This document shows positions 1 to 7,028 of a DNA stretch of 10,294 nt, one piece after another; the stretch's first letter is position 1, and every line of letters starts with the position of its first letter. This DNA is from Bacteroidota bacterium (GTDB lineage Bacteria > Bacteroidota > Bacteroidia > Bacteroidales > Prolixibacteraceae). The notes beneath the pieces are model-generated. The model was not told the origin of the DNA and ran no database searches. It worked only from the letters and a program-made list of their open reading frames with translations. The stretch is taken from positions 1-10,294 of the forward strand of contig JABMPI010000548.1 of assembly GCA_013203755.1 (NCBI GenBank), written 5' to 3'. A program made the position numbers and the translations under genes.

Positions 1-2
1 AT

Positions 3-1424
3 GTTAAACTGGGCATTTACAATATTATAACAGGAGAAATTACTTTTTTAAATACTGGAGAACCACTGGACCATTTTCTAACAAATGTGGCTTGGTCGCC
101 CAACGAAAACAATATTTATTTGGCTGAATTGAACCGCGAACAAAACCACATGCAATTAAATTGTTACAGTGTAGTTTCGGGCGAAAAGGAAAAAACGCTA
201 TTCGAAGAAAAATCGGATAAATATGTAGAGCCGCTTTTCCCAATCCTGTTTTCGAAAGTGAATGAGAATCAATTTTATTACTTGAGCAGAAAAGAGGATT
301 GGTTTCAAATTTACAAATACAATACCGATGGTGAACTTATTCAGAAAATTACAAAAGGGGAGTGGGAAGTAATCCGTATTTTGGGTTTCGACGAAGGAGA
401 GAATAATGTATTTGTGGAAGGCACATTGGAAAGCCCTCTTGAAAACCATATTTATAAAGTTGAAATTAAAACGGGTAAAATTGAAAAACTAACTACCGAT
501 GCCGGAATACATGGTGGTTTATTGAGTCCCAACGCAAGTTATATTATTGATAACTGGAGTGCGACCGATGTCCCGAATAAAACTGACTTGGTTTCAACAA
601 AAGGGAAATTGATTCGCAATTTACATAATTCTAAAAACCCGCTCGAAAATTATGAGTTGGGCGAAAATACGTTGGTAACTTTAAAAACTTCTGATGGAAA
701 AACCAATTTGTTTGGTCGTATAATCAAGCCTGTAAATTTCGACCCTAATAAAAAATACCCGGTTGTGGTTTATGTTTATGGCGGGCCACATTCGCAACTT
801 GTAAATAAAGGCTGGCACAATAGTGCACGCTGGTGGCAGTATTACATGGCATCCAAGGGGTACATTGCATTTACGCTTGATAACCGCGGAACCAATAATA
901 GGGGGCGCGATTTTGAAACTGCAATCCACCGACAATTGGGTATTTTGGAAACCGAAGATCAAATGCAGGGAATTGAATATTTGAAATCGTTACCGTATGT
1001 GGATGTAGAAAGAATTGGTGTTCACGGATGGAGTTACGGTGGGTTTATGACATTAAATTTGATGCTTCGCCATCCGGAAACATTTAAAGTGGGAGTTGCC
1101 GGTGGACCGGTTGTAGATTGGAGCCTCTACGAAATTATGTACGGCGAGCGATACATGGACATGCCACAGGAAAATCCTGAAGGTTACAAGAAAAATACCA
1201 TGACCAATTATATCTCCAACCTCGATGGAAAACTGATGCTAATTCATGGAGTGCAAGACCAAACTGTAGTTATGCAGCACAGTATGAAGTTTCTACGGGA
1301 GTCTGTTAATCAAAATAAACAAGTCGATTTTTTTGCGTACCCAATTCATCCACATAATGTACGCGGCAAAGACAGGGTACATTTAATGGATAAAGTGAGC
1401 CTTTATTTTTTGGAAAATTTGTAG
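3..1424 (+). CDS. S9B dipeptidyl peptidase (DPP IV-like), 5' partial
   Basis: This is the C-terminal part of a dipeptidyl-peptidase-IV-type serine peptidase, an exported enzyme family that removes N-terminal dipeptides. The frame is open from base 3 and is already coding there (VKLGIYNIITGEI, then HFLTNVAWSP), so the GTG at 87 is not the real start. The visible part holds the end of the DPP IV beta-propeller domain, followed by the alpha/beta-hydrolase domain from about 730. The catalytic triad is complete: nucleophile Ser in GWSYGGF (codon 1032-1034), Asp in HGVQDQT (1257-1259), and His, most likely the second one in HPHNVRG (1353-1355). YVYGGPHSQ matches the family's oxyanion-hole region. 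The Glu motif that binds the substrate N-terminus would lie upstream of the window. It ends 15 bp before a convergent gene, with no obvious terminator between them. Confidence 0.95.
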   Translation, partial: VKLGIYNIITGEITFLNTGEPLDHFLTNVAWSPNENNIYLAELNREQNHMQLNCYSVVSGEKEKTLFEEKSDKYVEPLFPILFSKVNENQFYYLSRKEDWFQIYKYNTDGELIQKITKGEWEVIRILGFDEGENNVFVEGTLESPLENHIYKVEIKTGKIEKLTTDAGIHGGLLSPNASYIIDNWSATDVPNKTDLVSTKGKLIRNLHNSKNPLENYELGENTLVTLKTSDGKTNLFGRIIKPVNFDPNKKYPVVVYVYGGPHSQLVNKGWHNSARWWQYYMASKGYIAFTLDNRGTNNRGRDFETAIHRQLGILETEDQMQGIEYLKSLPYVDVERIGVHGWSYGGFMTLNLMLRHPETFKVGVAGGPVVDWSLYEIMYGERYMDMPQENPEGYKKNTMTNYISNLDGKLMLIHGVQDQTVVMQHSMKFLRESVNQNKQVDFFAYPIHPHNVRGKDRVHLMDKVSLYFLENL

Positions 1425-1439
1425 TGAATAATATTGTTT

Positions 1440-2189
1440 TTATCGACCTTTTTCATCGAGTACAGTGGTCTTCCGTTTCAAGAATTTTAGAATTAAATAA
1501 AGGACAACACTGACAACCATCGCATAAAACCAGAAGTTGCGAACAATTATAAATTTGCCTTCTTCAATAACATGTCCGGTAAAATTGAAAATGAAAAAAA
1601 TCAGGAAAAGTGCGCTAATCCCATTTTTCTCTTTCTTTAGAATTTTCTTCCAGCTAAAATTTATACTGGGTTTTTTAAATTCTTTAAATCCAGGAATAAA
1701 TACGGGTGTTTTTGTAGCCCAGTTTTCATAAAGACTGCCAAATTTATCAACTAAAAATGTCTCTTCAGCATACATAATACGCTCATAGTAAATCCAGTAG
1801 AAAAGAACAAAAGCTAATACAAACCACAAATTTTCGGTAACCATGGCAAGCCCCAGCCACATAAAAAAGTTGCCAAGATACAAAGGGTGACGTACAGTAG
1901 AGTAAATTCCAGTTGTGTTAATTTCGTCAGCAACCTGTTCAAGCTTATTTCTTCCTGAGGTGTTTGCCGGAGTATATCCAACCGTTAATATCCGAATTAT
2001 TTGTCCAAGAATTGAAACCAAAACACAGATAAGAAAGTAGGTATTTGTTTGGAAAAAACCTACTTCTCCATTCCAATTTAAACGATTTGTAATAAAGACT
2101 GCCAGCCCAATAAATAATATTAGTAATGGAAGCGATCCCCTGTATCGAAAAAGAAAATCACCTTGCTTTTTAAATTCTTTGTATAGCAT
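1440..2189 (-). CDS. ICMT/PEMT-type membrane methyltransferase
   Basis: A 249-residue integral-membrane protein of the isoprenylcysteine carboxyl methyltransferase / phospholipid methyltransferase superfamily. These enzymes use S-adenosylmethionine to methylate lipids or lipidated substrates in the membrane. The signature is visible: GRN at about 79-81, then NTTGIYSTVRHPLYLGNF at about 91-108 with the Arg-His pair at 100-101, and the distal E-E-x-F...FG..Y segment at about 142-154. There are hydrophobic segments at about 20-36, 50-70, 105-133, 191-205 and 219-236. The last two lie beyond the usual minimal fold. Bacteria have no farnesylated CaaX proteins, so the substrate is unknown. A lipid is likely, and lipid A phosphate methylation is known for a distant relative in Leptospira. 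The ATG at 2187-2189 is the natural start, just before the first hydrophobic stretch. It is convergent with the peptidase and divergent from the operon at 2460. Confidence 0.8.
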   Translation of the reverse strand: MLYKEFKKQGDFLFRYRGSLPLLILFIGLAVFITNRLNWNGEVGFFQTNTYFLICVLVSILGQIIRILTVGYTPANTSGRNKLEQVADEINTTGIYSTVRHPLYLGNFFMWLGLAMVTENLWFVLAFVLFYWIYYERIMYAEETFLVDKFGSLYENWATKTPVFIPGFKEFKKPSINFSWKKILKKEKNGISALFLIFFIFNFTGHVIEEGKFIIVRNFWFYAMVVSVVLYLILKFLKRKTTVLDEKGR

Positions 2190-2239
2190 ATTTTAAATAA
2201 ATTAGTTGTACTTAATTTTGCGTTGTTTTCAACGAGGGG

Positions 2240-2247
2240 CAATATTA
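2240..2247 (-). promoter_or_regulatory. possible -7 box for the methyltransferase gene
   Basis: On the minus strand this reads TAATATTG, a 7/8 match to the Bacteroidota -7 consensus TAnnTTTG. It lies about 50 bp before the methyltransferase ATG. No convincing -33 element is seen at the proper spacing, so this is weak. A small hairpin, CGTTG-TTTT-CAACG (2221-2234), would fall at or near the start of the transcript. Confidence 0.22.
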
Positions 2248-2422
2248 CATAAATTATTACAAATGTTTGAGTTCAACTATAACTTAGTGAAAAGTTTAAA
2301 ATAAGTTGTTCAAAGATGACGATGTTATTTAAAAGCTTTCACTTAATCAAACGCAACTTCAAAACTTTTCAAAAATAATTAGTATTACCTGTTTTCCGAT
2401 GATTCATTTCGCTTAGAATTGA

Positions 2423-2430
2423 TATTTTTG
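2423..2430 (+). promoter_or_regulatory. Bacteroidota -7 promoter box for the four-gene operon
   Basis: TATTTTTG matches the Bacteroidota -7 consensus TAnnTTTG exactly. It lies 30 bp before the TTG start of the first operon gene, which implies a leader of about 24 nt. The -33 region has only a poor T-rich match (around 2391-2396). Because the downstream genes overlap or nearly abut, this is the best candidate promoter for all four. Confidence 0.45.
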
Positions 2431-2459
2431 CAAGGTTTAATTTCATTTTATCTATTAAG

Positions 2460-3995
2460 TTGAATTTAGGAAGATCAAATATTTTGTCATCGTTACTCGT
2501 AATCTTTGTTCTAATAATTTCGTCATTGTTAGTAAAATCTCAAAGTGATACGATTTCTGATTTTTTTAAACTTCAGTTTAAAAATAATTTAGTTGAATTA
2601 AATGATTTGTATTGTTGGTCGGATACCAGTTTTTATCCTGGGAATTTCAAAATGAAATCTTTTGAAAATATTCAAACTGAGTTTCAAAATCTTAATTTTC
2701 CTTTTTTTGTTGAATTAGATAATCAAACTGAGGAGTTTTATCAATTTTTGAATGGTCTTGAAGTTGGAGAAAAGCAGAATTTAATTCGATATTTTTCTTT
2801 TTATGAAAAGGAACTTGAAGCAGTTCTAAAATCAAATGATTTGCCAATTCAATTAAAATATTTGGCTCCGGCAATTTCTGCGATGAATTCGAAAGCTGTG
2901 AGTACCGATAGAAAAGCAGGCGTTTGGCAGTTAACCCATTTTCAGGCTGTGCTAAATGGGATGGCTGTAAATAAATTGGTAGACGAACGTTTTAATGTTT
3001 CAGTTGCAACAATTTCAGCGGCTCGGCAAATCAAACAAAATTTGCAGCAATTTGGAAGCATCGATTTGGCAGTGACTGCCTTTTTATTGGGAAATGTTAA
3101 AGTACGAAACGCGGTTCAACTGGCAGATGATAGTGGGAGAGAAATGGCAGAATTTCTACCAAAAACCTTTAACGAATTTGTTGCTGCTTTTCAGTCAACA
3201 GCAATCTTTTTAAACGTCAATAAATTTGAAAATTCTATCGAGCGAGTTGTGGGAAAAATTACTCCCAATACAGTTAGTCTTAACCGTCAATTGCATTTTC
3301 AACAAGTTTCTGATGTGCTCGGAATTCCAACAAATGAGTTGCAGTGGTTAAATCCACAGTTTAAATTTCAAATTGTTCCGGGAGATAAAAAACCAACTAA
3401 ATTGATACTTCCAAATGGTAAGTGGGACGATTTTGTTTTGTGGCAAGATTCTATTTATAATACTTACGATTCAACACTTTTTCAGTTGGTAACACAAAAA
3501 ATTGAATATCCGCCGTCTCCCAATCGGCAGTATGTTCGCGAGCCGGTTAAGGATTTGGAAATTGAGGGAAAAACGAAAATTCAATACCTTTTAAAAACCG
3601 GTGATGTGTTAGGAATTATTGCTGAAGATTATGATGTGCGTGTTGCCGACCTAAAATATTGGAACAACATTTACAACGAACGAAAAATTCAGGCTGGTAA
3701 AAAACTCGACATTTTTGTGGATGATGATAAAGCAGATTATTATTTGAGTTTGGCACCTCTGCAAAAAAAGGCAAGCTCGGTGGCGGAGACAATTCAAAAG
3801 AGTTCAACACTAAAAGTTTTTAAAGATTTAAATACTGCAAAAAAAATTGAACACATTGTAAAAAATGGCGAGTCGCCGTACTTAATTGCAAAAAAATATG
3901 CAGGAGTTTCTCCCGATGAAATTCTGGAGTGGAACAACATTGACGATGCGCGAAAAATACAAATTGGTCAGAAACTAATCGTTTATTTAAAATGA
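2460..3995 (+). CDS. LysM protein with degenerate lytic transglycosylase domain
   Basis: A 511-residue exported protein. A TTG start is chosen because no ATG precedes the signal peptide (about residues 1-27, hydrophobic core LSSLLVIFVLIISSLL). Residues about 115-225 align without gaps to MltD-type (SLT family) transglycosylases: LPIQLKYL, then NSKAVS, AGVWQ (family GLWQ), VDERFN and an AA-helix. The catalytic Glu of the family's E-S motif is Ile139, and the family's AYNxGPG motif reads AFLLGNV. Cleavage activity is therefore unlikely. Two clear LysM modules follow at about 372-420 and 462-511, each with a W-N-N-I motif. A weaker LysM-like segment lies at about 270-317. LysM binds N-acetylglucosamine glycans, so a periplasmic peptidoglycan-binding role is inferred. 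The stop overlaps the next start as ATGA, indicating translational coupling to the SGNH gene. Confidence 0.85.
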   Translation: MNLGRSNILSSLLVIFVLIISSLLVKSQSDTISDFFKLQFKNNLVELNDLYCWSDTSFYPGNFKMKSFENIQTEFQNLNFPFFVELDNQTEEFYQFLNGLEVGEKQNLIRYFSFYEKELEAVLKSNDLPIQLKYLAPAISAMNSKAVSTDRKAGVWQLTHFQAVLNGMAVNKLVDERFNVSVATISAARQIKQNLQQFGSIDLAVTAFLLGNVKVRNAVQLADDSGREMAEFLPKTFNEFVAAFQSTAIFLNVNKFENSIERVVGKITPNTVSLNRQLHFQQVSDVLGIPTNELQWLNPQFKFQIVPGDKKPTKLILPNGKWDDFVLWQDSIYNTYDSTLFQLVTQKIEYPPSPNRQYVREPVKDLEIEGKTKIQYLLKTGDVLGIIAEDYDVRVADLKYWNNIYNERKIQAGKKLDIFVDDDKADYYLSLAPLQKKASSVAETIQKSSTLKVFKDLNTAKKIEHIVKNGESPYLIAKKYAGVSPDEILEWNNIDDARKIQIGQKLIVYLK

Positions 3996-5458
3996 AGCCA
4001 ATAAAAATATTACTTTTTATACTTGGTGTTTTCGTGTTTCTGGCGGGAAGCAGTTTACTGACACCTTCAGAAGGAGTAAAAGTGGGTGAATTTACTTTTA
4101 ATATGCCAACTTTTAGTGAGATATTTAAAGCCGAAGTGGTTGATTTTGTTGATGTTTCTGAAATTATTGAAAGTCAATTCGACATCGATTCTTTACAGGT
4201 TATGGAGTTAGATAGTACCATTTTTGAACCCAATGCAGACAAAATTGCAAGAGCCAGTTACGACTCTTTGGTGCAAACCATTCATAAAATTGAACTTACG
4301 GATTTGGGGCGTCAAAATCTTGCACGTTTCTTTCACAAAATAAAATTGGATTCTACGGCACGGGTGATGCATTATGGCGACAGTCAAATAGAAGGTGACC
4401 GAATTACCAGTTACATTAGAAACAAATTGCAGGTAAAATTTGGTGGAACGGGAGTGGGACTCAGACCTGCAGTCCAACCTTATGATTATGTTTTTAGTGC
4501 GCTTCAGACCAACTCAGAAAACTGGAAACGATATCCTATTTATGGTAAAGTTGATTCTTTAGTTGAACACAACAGATACGGTGTAATGGGCGCAATGTCC
4601 AGGTTTGCAATACAGGCAAGCGATTCCATTCCTTTTCAGGACTCAGTTTTATATGAAAGCGAGTTGAGCATTTCGAAATCCAGAATAGCCTATAATCGTG
4701 CGAAAGAGTACAAACAAATGCGTTTGTTCTACGGAAATGCCAAACGTCCGGTTGAATTTCAATTGTTTGTTAAAGGAGATACAATATTAACCGATACGCT
4801 GAAACAAGATTTAGATTATGGAGTAATTTCCTGCAGCTTGCCAGATTCCACTAACCAGGTTTCTCTGAAATTTTCAGGGTGGGACAGTCCTGACATTTAT
4901 GGAATTGAGCTGGGTGATACTTCCGGAATTACTGTTGATAATATTGCACTTCGTGGAAGTTCAGGCACTATTTTTACCAAAGCCGATTTTGCACACAGCG
5001 CAAAAATGTACAACGATTTAAACCCAAATCTTTTTATTCTTCAATTTGGCGGAAATGTAATGCCGTACATTAAAGACCAAAAAGCCATCGACCAATACGG
5101 ACGTTGGTTTGCCGGCCAAATAAATCGTATTAAAGTGCTATGTCCGGAAGCCGCTATTTTGGTAATTGGGCCCAGTGATATGTCGATGAAAAAGAAGGAT
5201 AAATTTGTAACGTATGACTATTTGCCTGCTGTGGTTGAAGTGTTAAGACAAGCGGCCCTTACAACTGGAAGTGGATATTGGGATATGTATCGGGCAATGG
5301 GTGGTTACAACAGTATGCCAAGCTGGGTGAATGCTGAACCTGAACTGGCTCGCCCCGATTACACGCATTTTTCACCGCGTGGAGCACGATTGGTGGCAAG
5401 CATGTTTTACAATGCGCTTATTTTGGAGTACAACAATTATTTGAAGGGGGCGAAATGA
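3992..5458 (+). CDS. periplasmic SGNH/GDSL-family protein (first of a tandem pair)
   Basis: A 488-residue protein with an N-terminal hydrophobic segment (about 4-23), either a signal peptide or a membrane anchor, followed by a low-similarity linker to about residue 100. SGNH blocks are visible. Block I is HYGDSQIEGD with nucleophile Ser131. Block III is FGGNVMP with Asn355, where the usual Asp after Asn is Val. Block V is DYTHF with Asp456 and His459. A Gly in LRGSSGT could be the block II residue. The catalytic triad looks complete, so this could be an O-acetyltransferase (PatB/AlgX-like) or an O-acetylesterase (Ape1-like). Families alone do not decide. It begins in an ATGA overlap with the LysM gene and ends in a second ATGA at 5455-5458. 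The C-terminal portion (WDMYRAMGGYNS, then FYNAL) is clearly paralogous to the next gene. Confidence 0.85.
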   Translation: MKPIKILLFILGVFVFLAGSSLLTPSEGVKVGEFTFNMPTFSEIFKAEVVDFVDVSEIIESQFDIDSLQVMELDSTIFEPNADKIARASYDSLVQTIHKIELTDLGRQNLARFFHKIKLDSTARVMHYGDSQIEGDRITSYIRNKLQVKFGGTGVGLRPAVQPYDYVFSALQTNSENWKRYPIYGKVDSLVEHNRYGVMGAMSRFAIQASDSIPFQDSVLYESELSISKSRIAYNRAKEYKQMRLFYGNAKRPVEFQLFVKGDTILTDTLKQDLDYGVISCSLPDSTNQVSLKFSGWDSPDIYGIELGDTSGITVDNIALRGSSGTIFTKADFAHSAKMYNDLNPNLFILQFGGNVMPYIKDQKAIDQYGRWFAGQINRIKVLCPEAAILVIGPSDMSMKKKDKFVTYDYLPAVVEVLRQAALTTGSGYWDMYRAMGGYNSMPSWVNAEPELARPDYTHFSPRGARLVASMFYNALILEYNNYLKGAK

Positions 5459-5493
5459 AGGGAAGGGAAAATATATTAAAAATATTTAGGGAA

Positions 5494-5694
5494 GGAAGTC
5501 AGAAGTTGGAAGTCGGAAGTACTTCTTCAATAAGCTGCAAGCTGCGTGCTATTAGCGGCGAGCATTGGACTTCGTTCTTTCAATTTATAATTTGTAATTT
5601 TTATTTTTTGTTTTCTTCCTGCAAAATGAGACTGAATACTATCAACCTTTTTCTGTCTTCAAACTTCCGTCTCCGGATTTCGGTCTTCTGTCTT
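5494..5694. repeat. composite repeat with 7-bp period, four sub-blocks
   Basis: Four successive blocks, each built of degenerate heptamers. GGAAGTC-type: four units at 5494-5521 (GGAAGTC, AGAAGTT, GGAAGTC, GGAAGTA). AGCTGCA-type: about five units at 5533-5567. AATTTAT-type: about four units at 5582-5609. CTGTCTT/CCGTCTC-type: about six units at 5653-5694, which is roughly the inverted form of the first block. Such heptamer runs look like Bacteroidota intergenic repeats, from memory rather than a search. Here the repeat occupies the junction of two coupled genes, and its last block lies inside the signal-peptide codons of the downstream gene. Confidence 0.7.
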
Positions 5695-7026
5695 TTTCTC
5701 CTTTTTAGCTTTAACTCTTTTGCGCAAGACGACTCCTATCTCTACCGTGTAAACCAACACAACTTTATTCGGTACGATTTAAATGAAATGTACAATTTTG
5801 GAACGGATAAATATTCAGTACAATTTTACGATAAACTGGAAAAACTCGTTCGCACTGGCGAAGGTCGAATAAATGTGGTTCAAATTGGCGGATCTCACAT
5901 TCAGGCAGGAACTTTCTCCGGGCAAATTCGTTCGCGCCTGCAACAAATGAATGGTGAAATGAATGCGGGCTGGGGGTTTATGTTTCCGTACCGCATTTCG
6001 CGCACCAACTCGCCGTTTGGATATTATATTCGATACAGTGGAAAATGGCAAAGTGTTCGAAATATTGAACGGAGAAAAACAAGCAATCTGGGTGTTGGGG
6101 GAATTTCTGTTATCACTTCGGCACCAAAAGCAGAATTAACAATTCTTTTGGAGGATGAAAATAGCTTGGATTATAGTTTTAATAAACTGCGTATTTTTTA
6201 CGAAAATAGTGGAGTCGATTTTTTGGTTTCAGTTGATTCTACAATTCTGAAAAAATCTACAAAAACAGCTGATTATTTTGAGCTCGAATTGAAGGAACAT
6301 GTGGATAGTTTGAAGATTACCATTCAAAAAAAATCGAATGCAAGCGGGAGTTTTACCTTGCATGGAATTACAACTGAAGCCGCTCCAAATGGATTTTTGT
6401 ACCACAGTATTGGGGTAAATGGTGCGCATGTTCCGGCATTTTTGCGTTGCCAGCTATTCGAAAAGCAGTTGGCTGAATTAAAACCCGACTTGGTTATTCT
6501 TGGATTGGGAATAAACGATGCTTACGGAAAACGTTTTTCGCAGAAGAAATTTGAAGAAAATTATGGCGACCTGATTTCAAAAATTAGAAGGGCAGCACCC
6601 GAAACAGCTATTATATTTACCACCAACAACGACAGCTATTTGTACCGCCGATATGTGAATAAAAATGGTGAGAAGGTTCAGCAGAGTATGTTCAAAATGG
6701 CGAAGAAACACCAAGCTGGAGTTTGGGACATGTTTACGGTAATGGGAGGTTTGAACTCGATTGTTTTGTGGGAGAAGAATAATTTGGCGCAACGAGATAA
6801 AATACATTTTACCCGCGAAGGTTACCTTACAATGGGCGACTTGTTTTTTAATGCGCTGATGAAAAATTTTGAGAACTACATTCAAAATAAAAGTCAACTT
6901 ACCAGTAATTGTCATTTCGAAGGAGGAACGACTGAGAAATCTGTCGCAATGAGAAGATTTCTCACCTTCGTGCCTCAGGTTCGAAATGACAACTTAAATA
7001 TTAAACTAACCGAATTAAAGCAATAG
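5626..7026 (+). CDS. periplasmic SGNH/GDSL-family protein (second of a tandem pair)
   Basis: A 466-residue exported SGNH protein from the chosen ATG. The frame is open back to an ATGA overlap at 5455, which would give 523 residues, but the extra 57 residues are mostly translated repeat. The ATG at 5626 gives a credible signal peptide: basic n-region, core ISVFCLFLLFSF, cleavage after NSFA. Block I is QIGGSHIQAG with Ser90; the usual Asp of GDS is Gly. Block III is GLGINDAY with Asn297. Block V is DKIHF with Asp391 and His394. AGWGFMFPYRISRTNSPFG resembles Bacteroidota SGNH proteins (from memory). It is a paralogue of the preceding gene. Residues about 428-456 are encoded by a palindromic repeat, so the C-terminal tail is probably not part of the fold. 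It stops 2 bp before the MBOAT start. Likely role: acyl transfer to, or removal from, a periplasmic glycan. Confidence 0.82.
   Translation: MRLNTINLFLSSNFRLRISVFCLFLLFSFNSFAQDDSYLYRVNQHNFIRYDLNEMYNFGTDKYSVQFYDKLEKLVRTGEGRINVVQIGGSHIQAGTFSGQIRSRLQQMNGEMNAGWGFMFPYRISRTNSPFGYYIRYSGKWQSVRNIERRKTSNLGVGGISVITSAPKAELTILLEDENSLDYSFNKLRIFYENSGVDFLVSVDSTILKKSTKTADYFELELKEHVDSLKITIQKKSNASGSFTLHGITTEAAPNGFLYHSIGVNGAHVPAFLRCQLFEKQLAELKPDLVILGLGINDAYGKRFSQKKFEENYGDLISKIRRAAPETAIIFTTNNDSYLYRRYVNKNGEKVQQSMFKMAKKHQAGVWDMFTVMGGLNSIVLWEKNNLAQRDKIHFTREGYLTMGDLFFNALMKNFENYIQNKSQLTSNCHFEGGTTEKSVAMRRFLTFVPQVRNDNLNIKLTELKQ
6909..6992. repeat. 84-bp palindromic element inside coding sequence
   Basis: The outer arms TTGTCATTTCGAA (6909-6921) and TTCGAAATGACAA (6980-6992) form a perfect 13-bp inverted repeat. 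The inner arms TGAGAAATCT (6933-6942) and AGATTTCTCA (6955-6964) form a perfect 10-bp stem with a 12-nt loop. The segments between them pair imperfectly. The element resembles dispersed palindromic repeats of Bacteroidota intergenic regions (GTCATTTCGA...GAGAAATCT), recognised from memory. It is read in frame, without a stop, as the C-terminal tail of the second SGNH protein. Confidence 0.85.
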
Positions 7027-7028
7027 AC

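Noticed and set aside
87..89. GTG as start of the S9 peptidase
   Set aside because: The frame is open to the left edge and its residues before 87 match the family, so the gene simply begins outside the window.
1425..1439. Terminator between the convergent peptidase and methyltransferase genes
   Set aside because: Only 15 bp of AT-rich sequence with no inverted repeat; transcripts probably overlap into each other's gene.
2221..2234. Regulatory hairpin CGTTG-TTTT-CAACG
   Set aside because: A 5-bp stem with a 4-nt loop is expected by chance in a window this size and has no T-tract; mentioned only as context for the possible minus-strand promoter.
5494..5694. CRISPR-like array
   Set aside because: The repeats are contiguous degenerate heptamers without spacers, and four different motifs are present.
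6577..6915. 112-residue open frame on the minus strand inside the second SGNH gene
   Set aside because: It is antisense to conserved SGNH motifs, has no recognisable domain or start context, and is a shadow of the coding frame.
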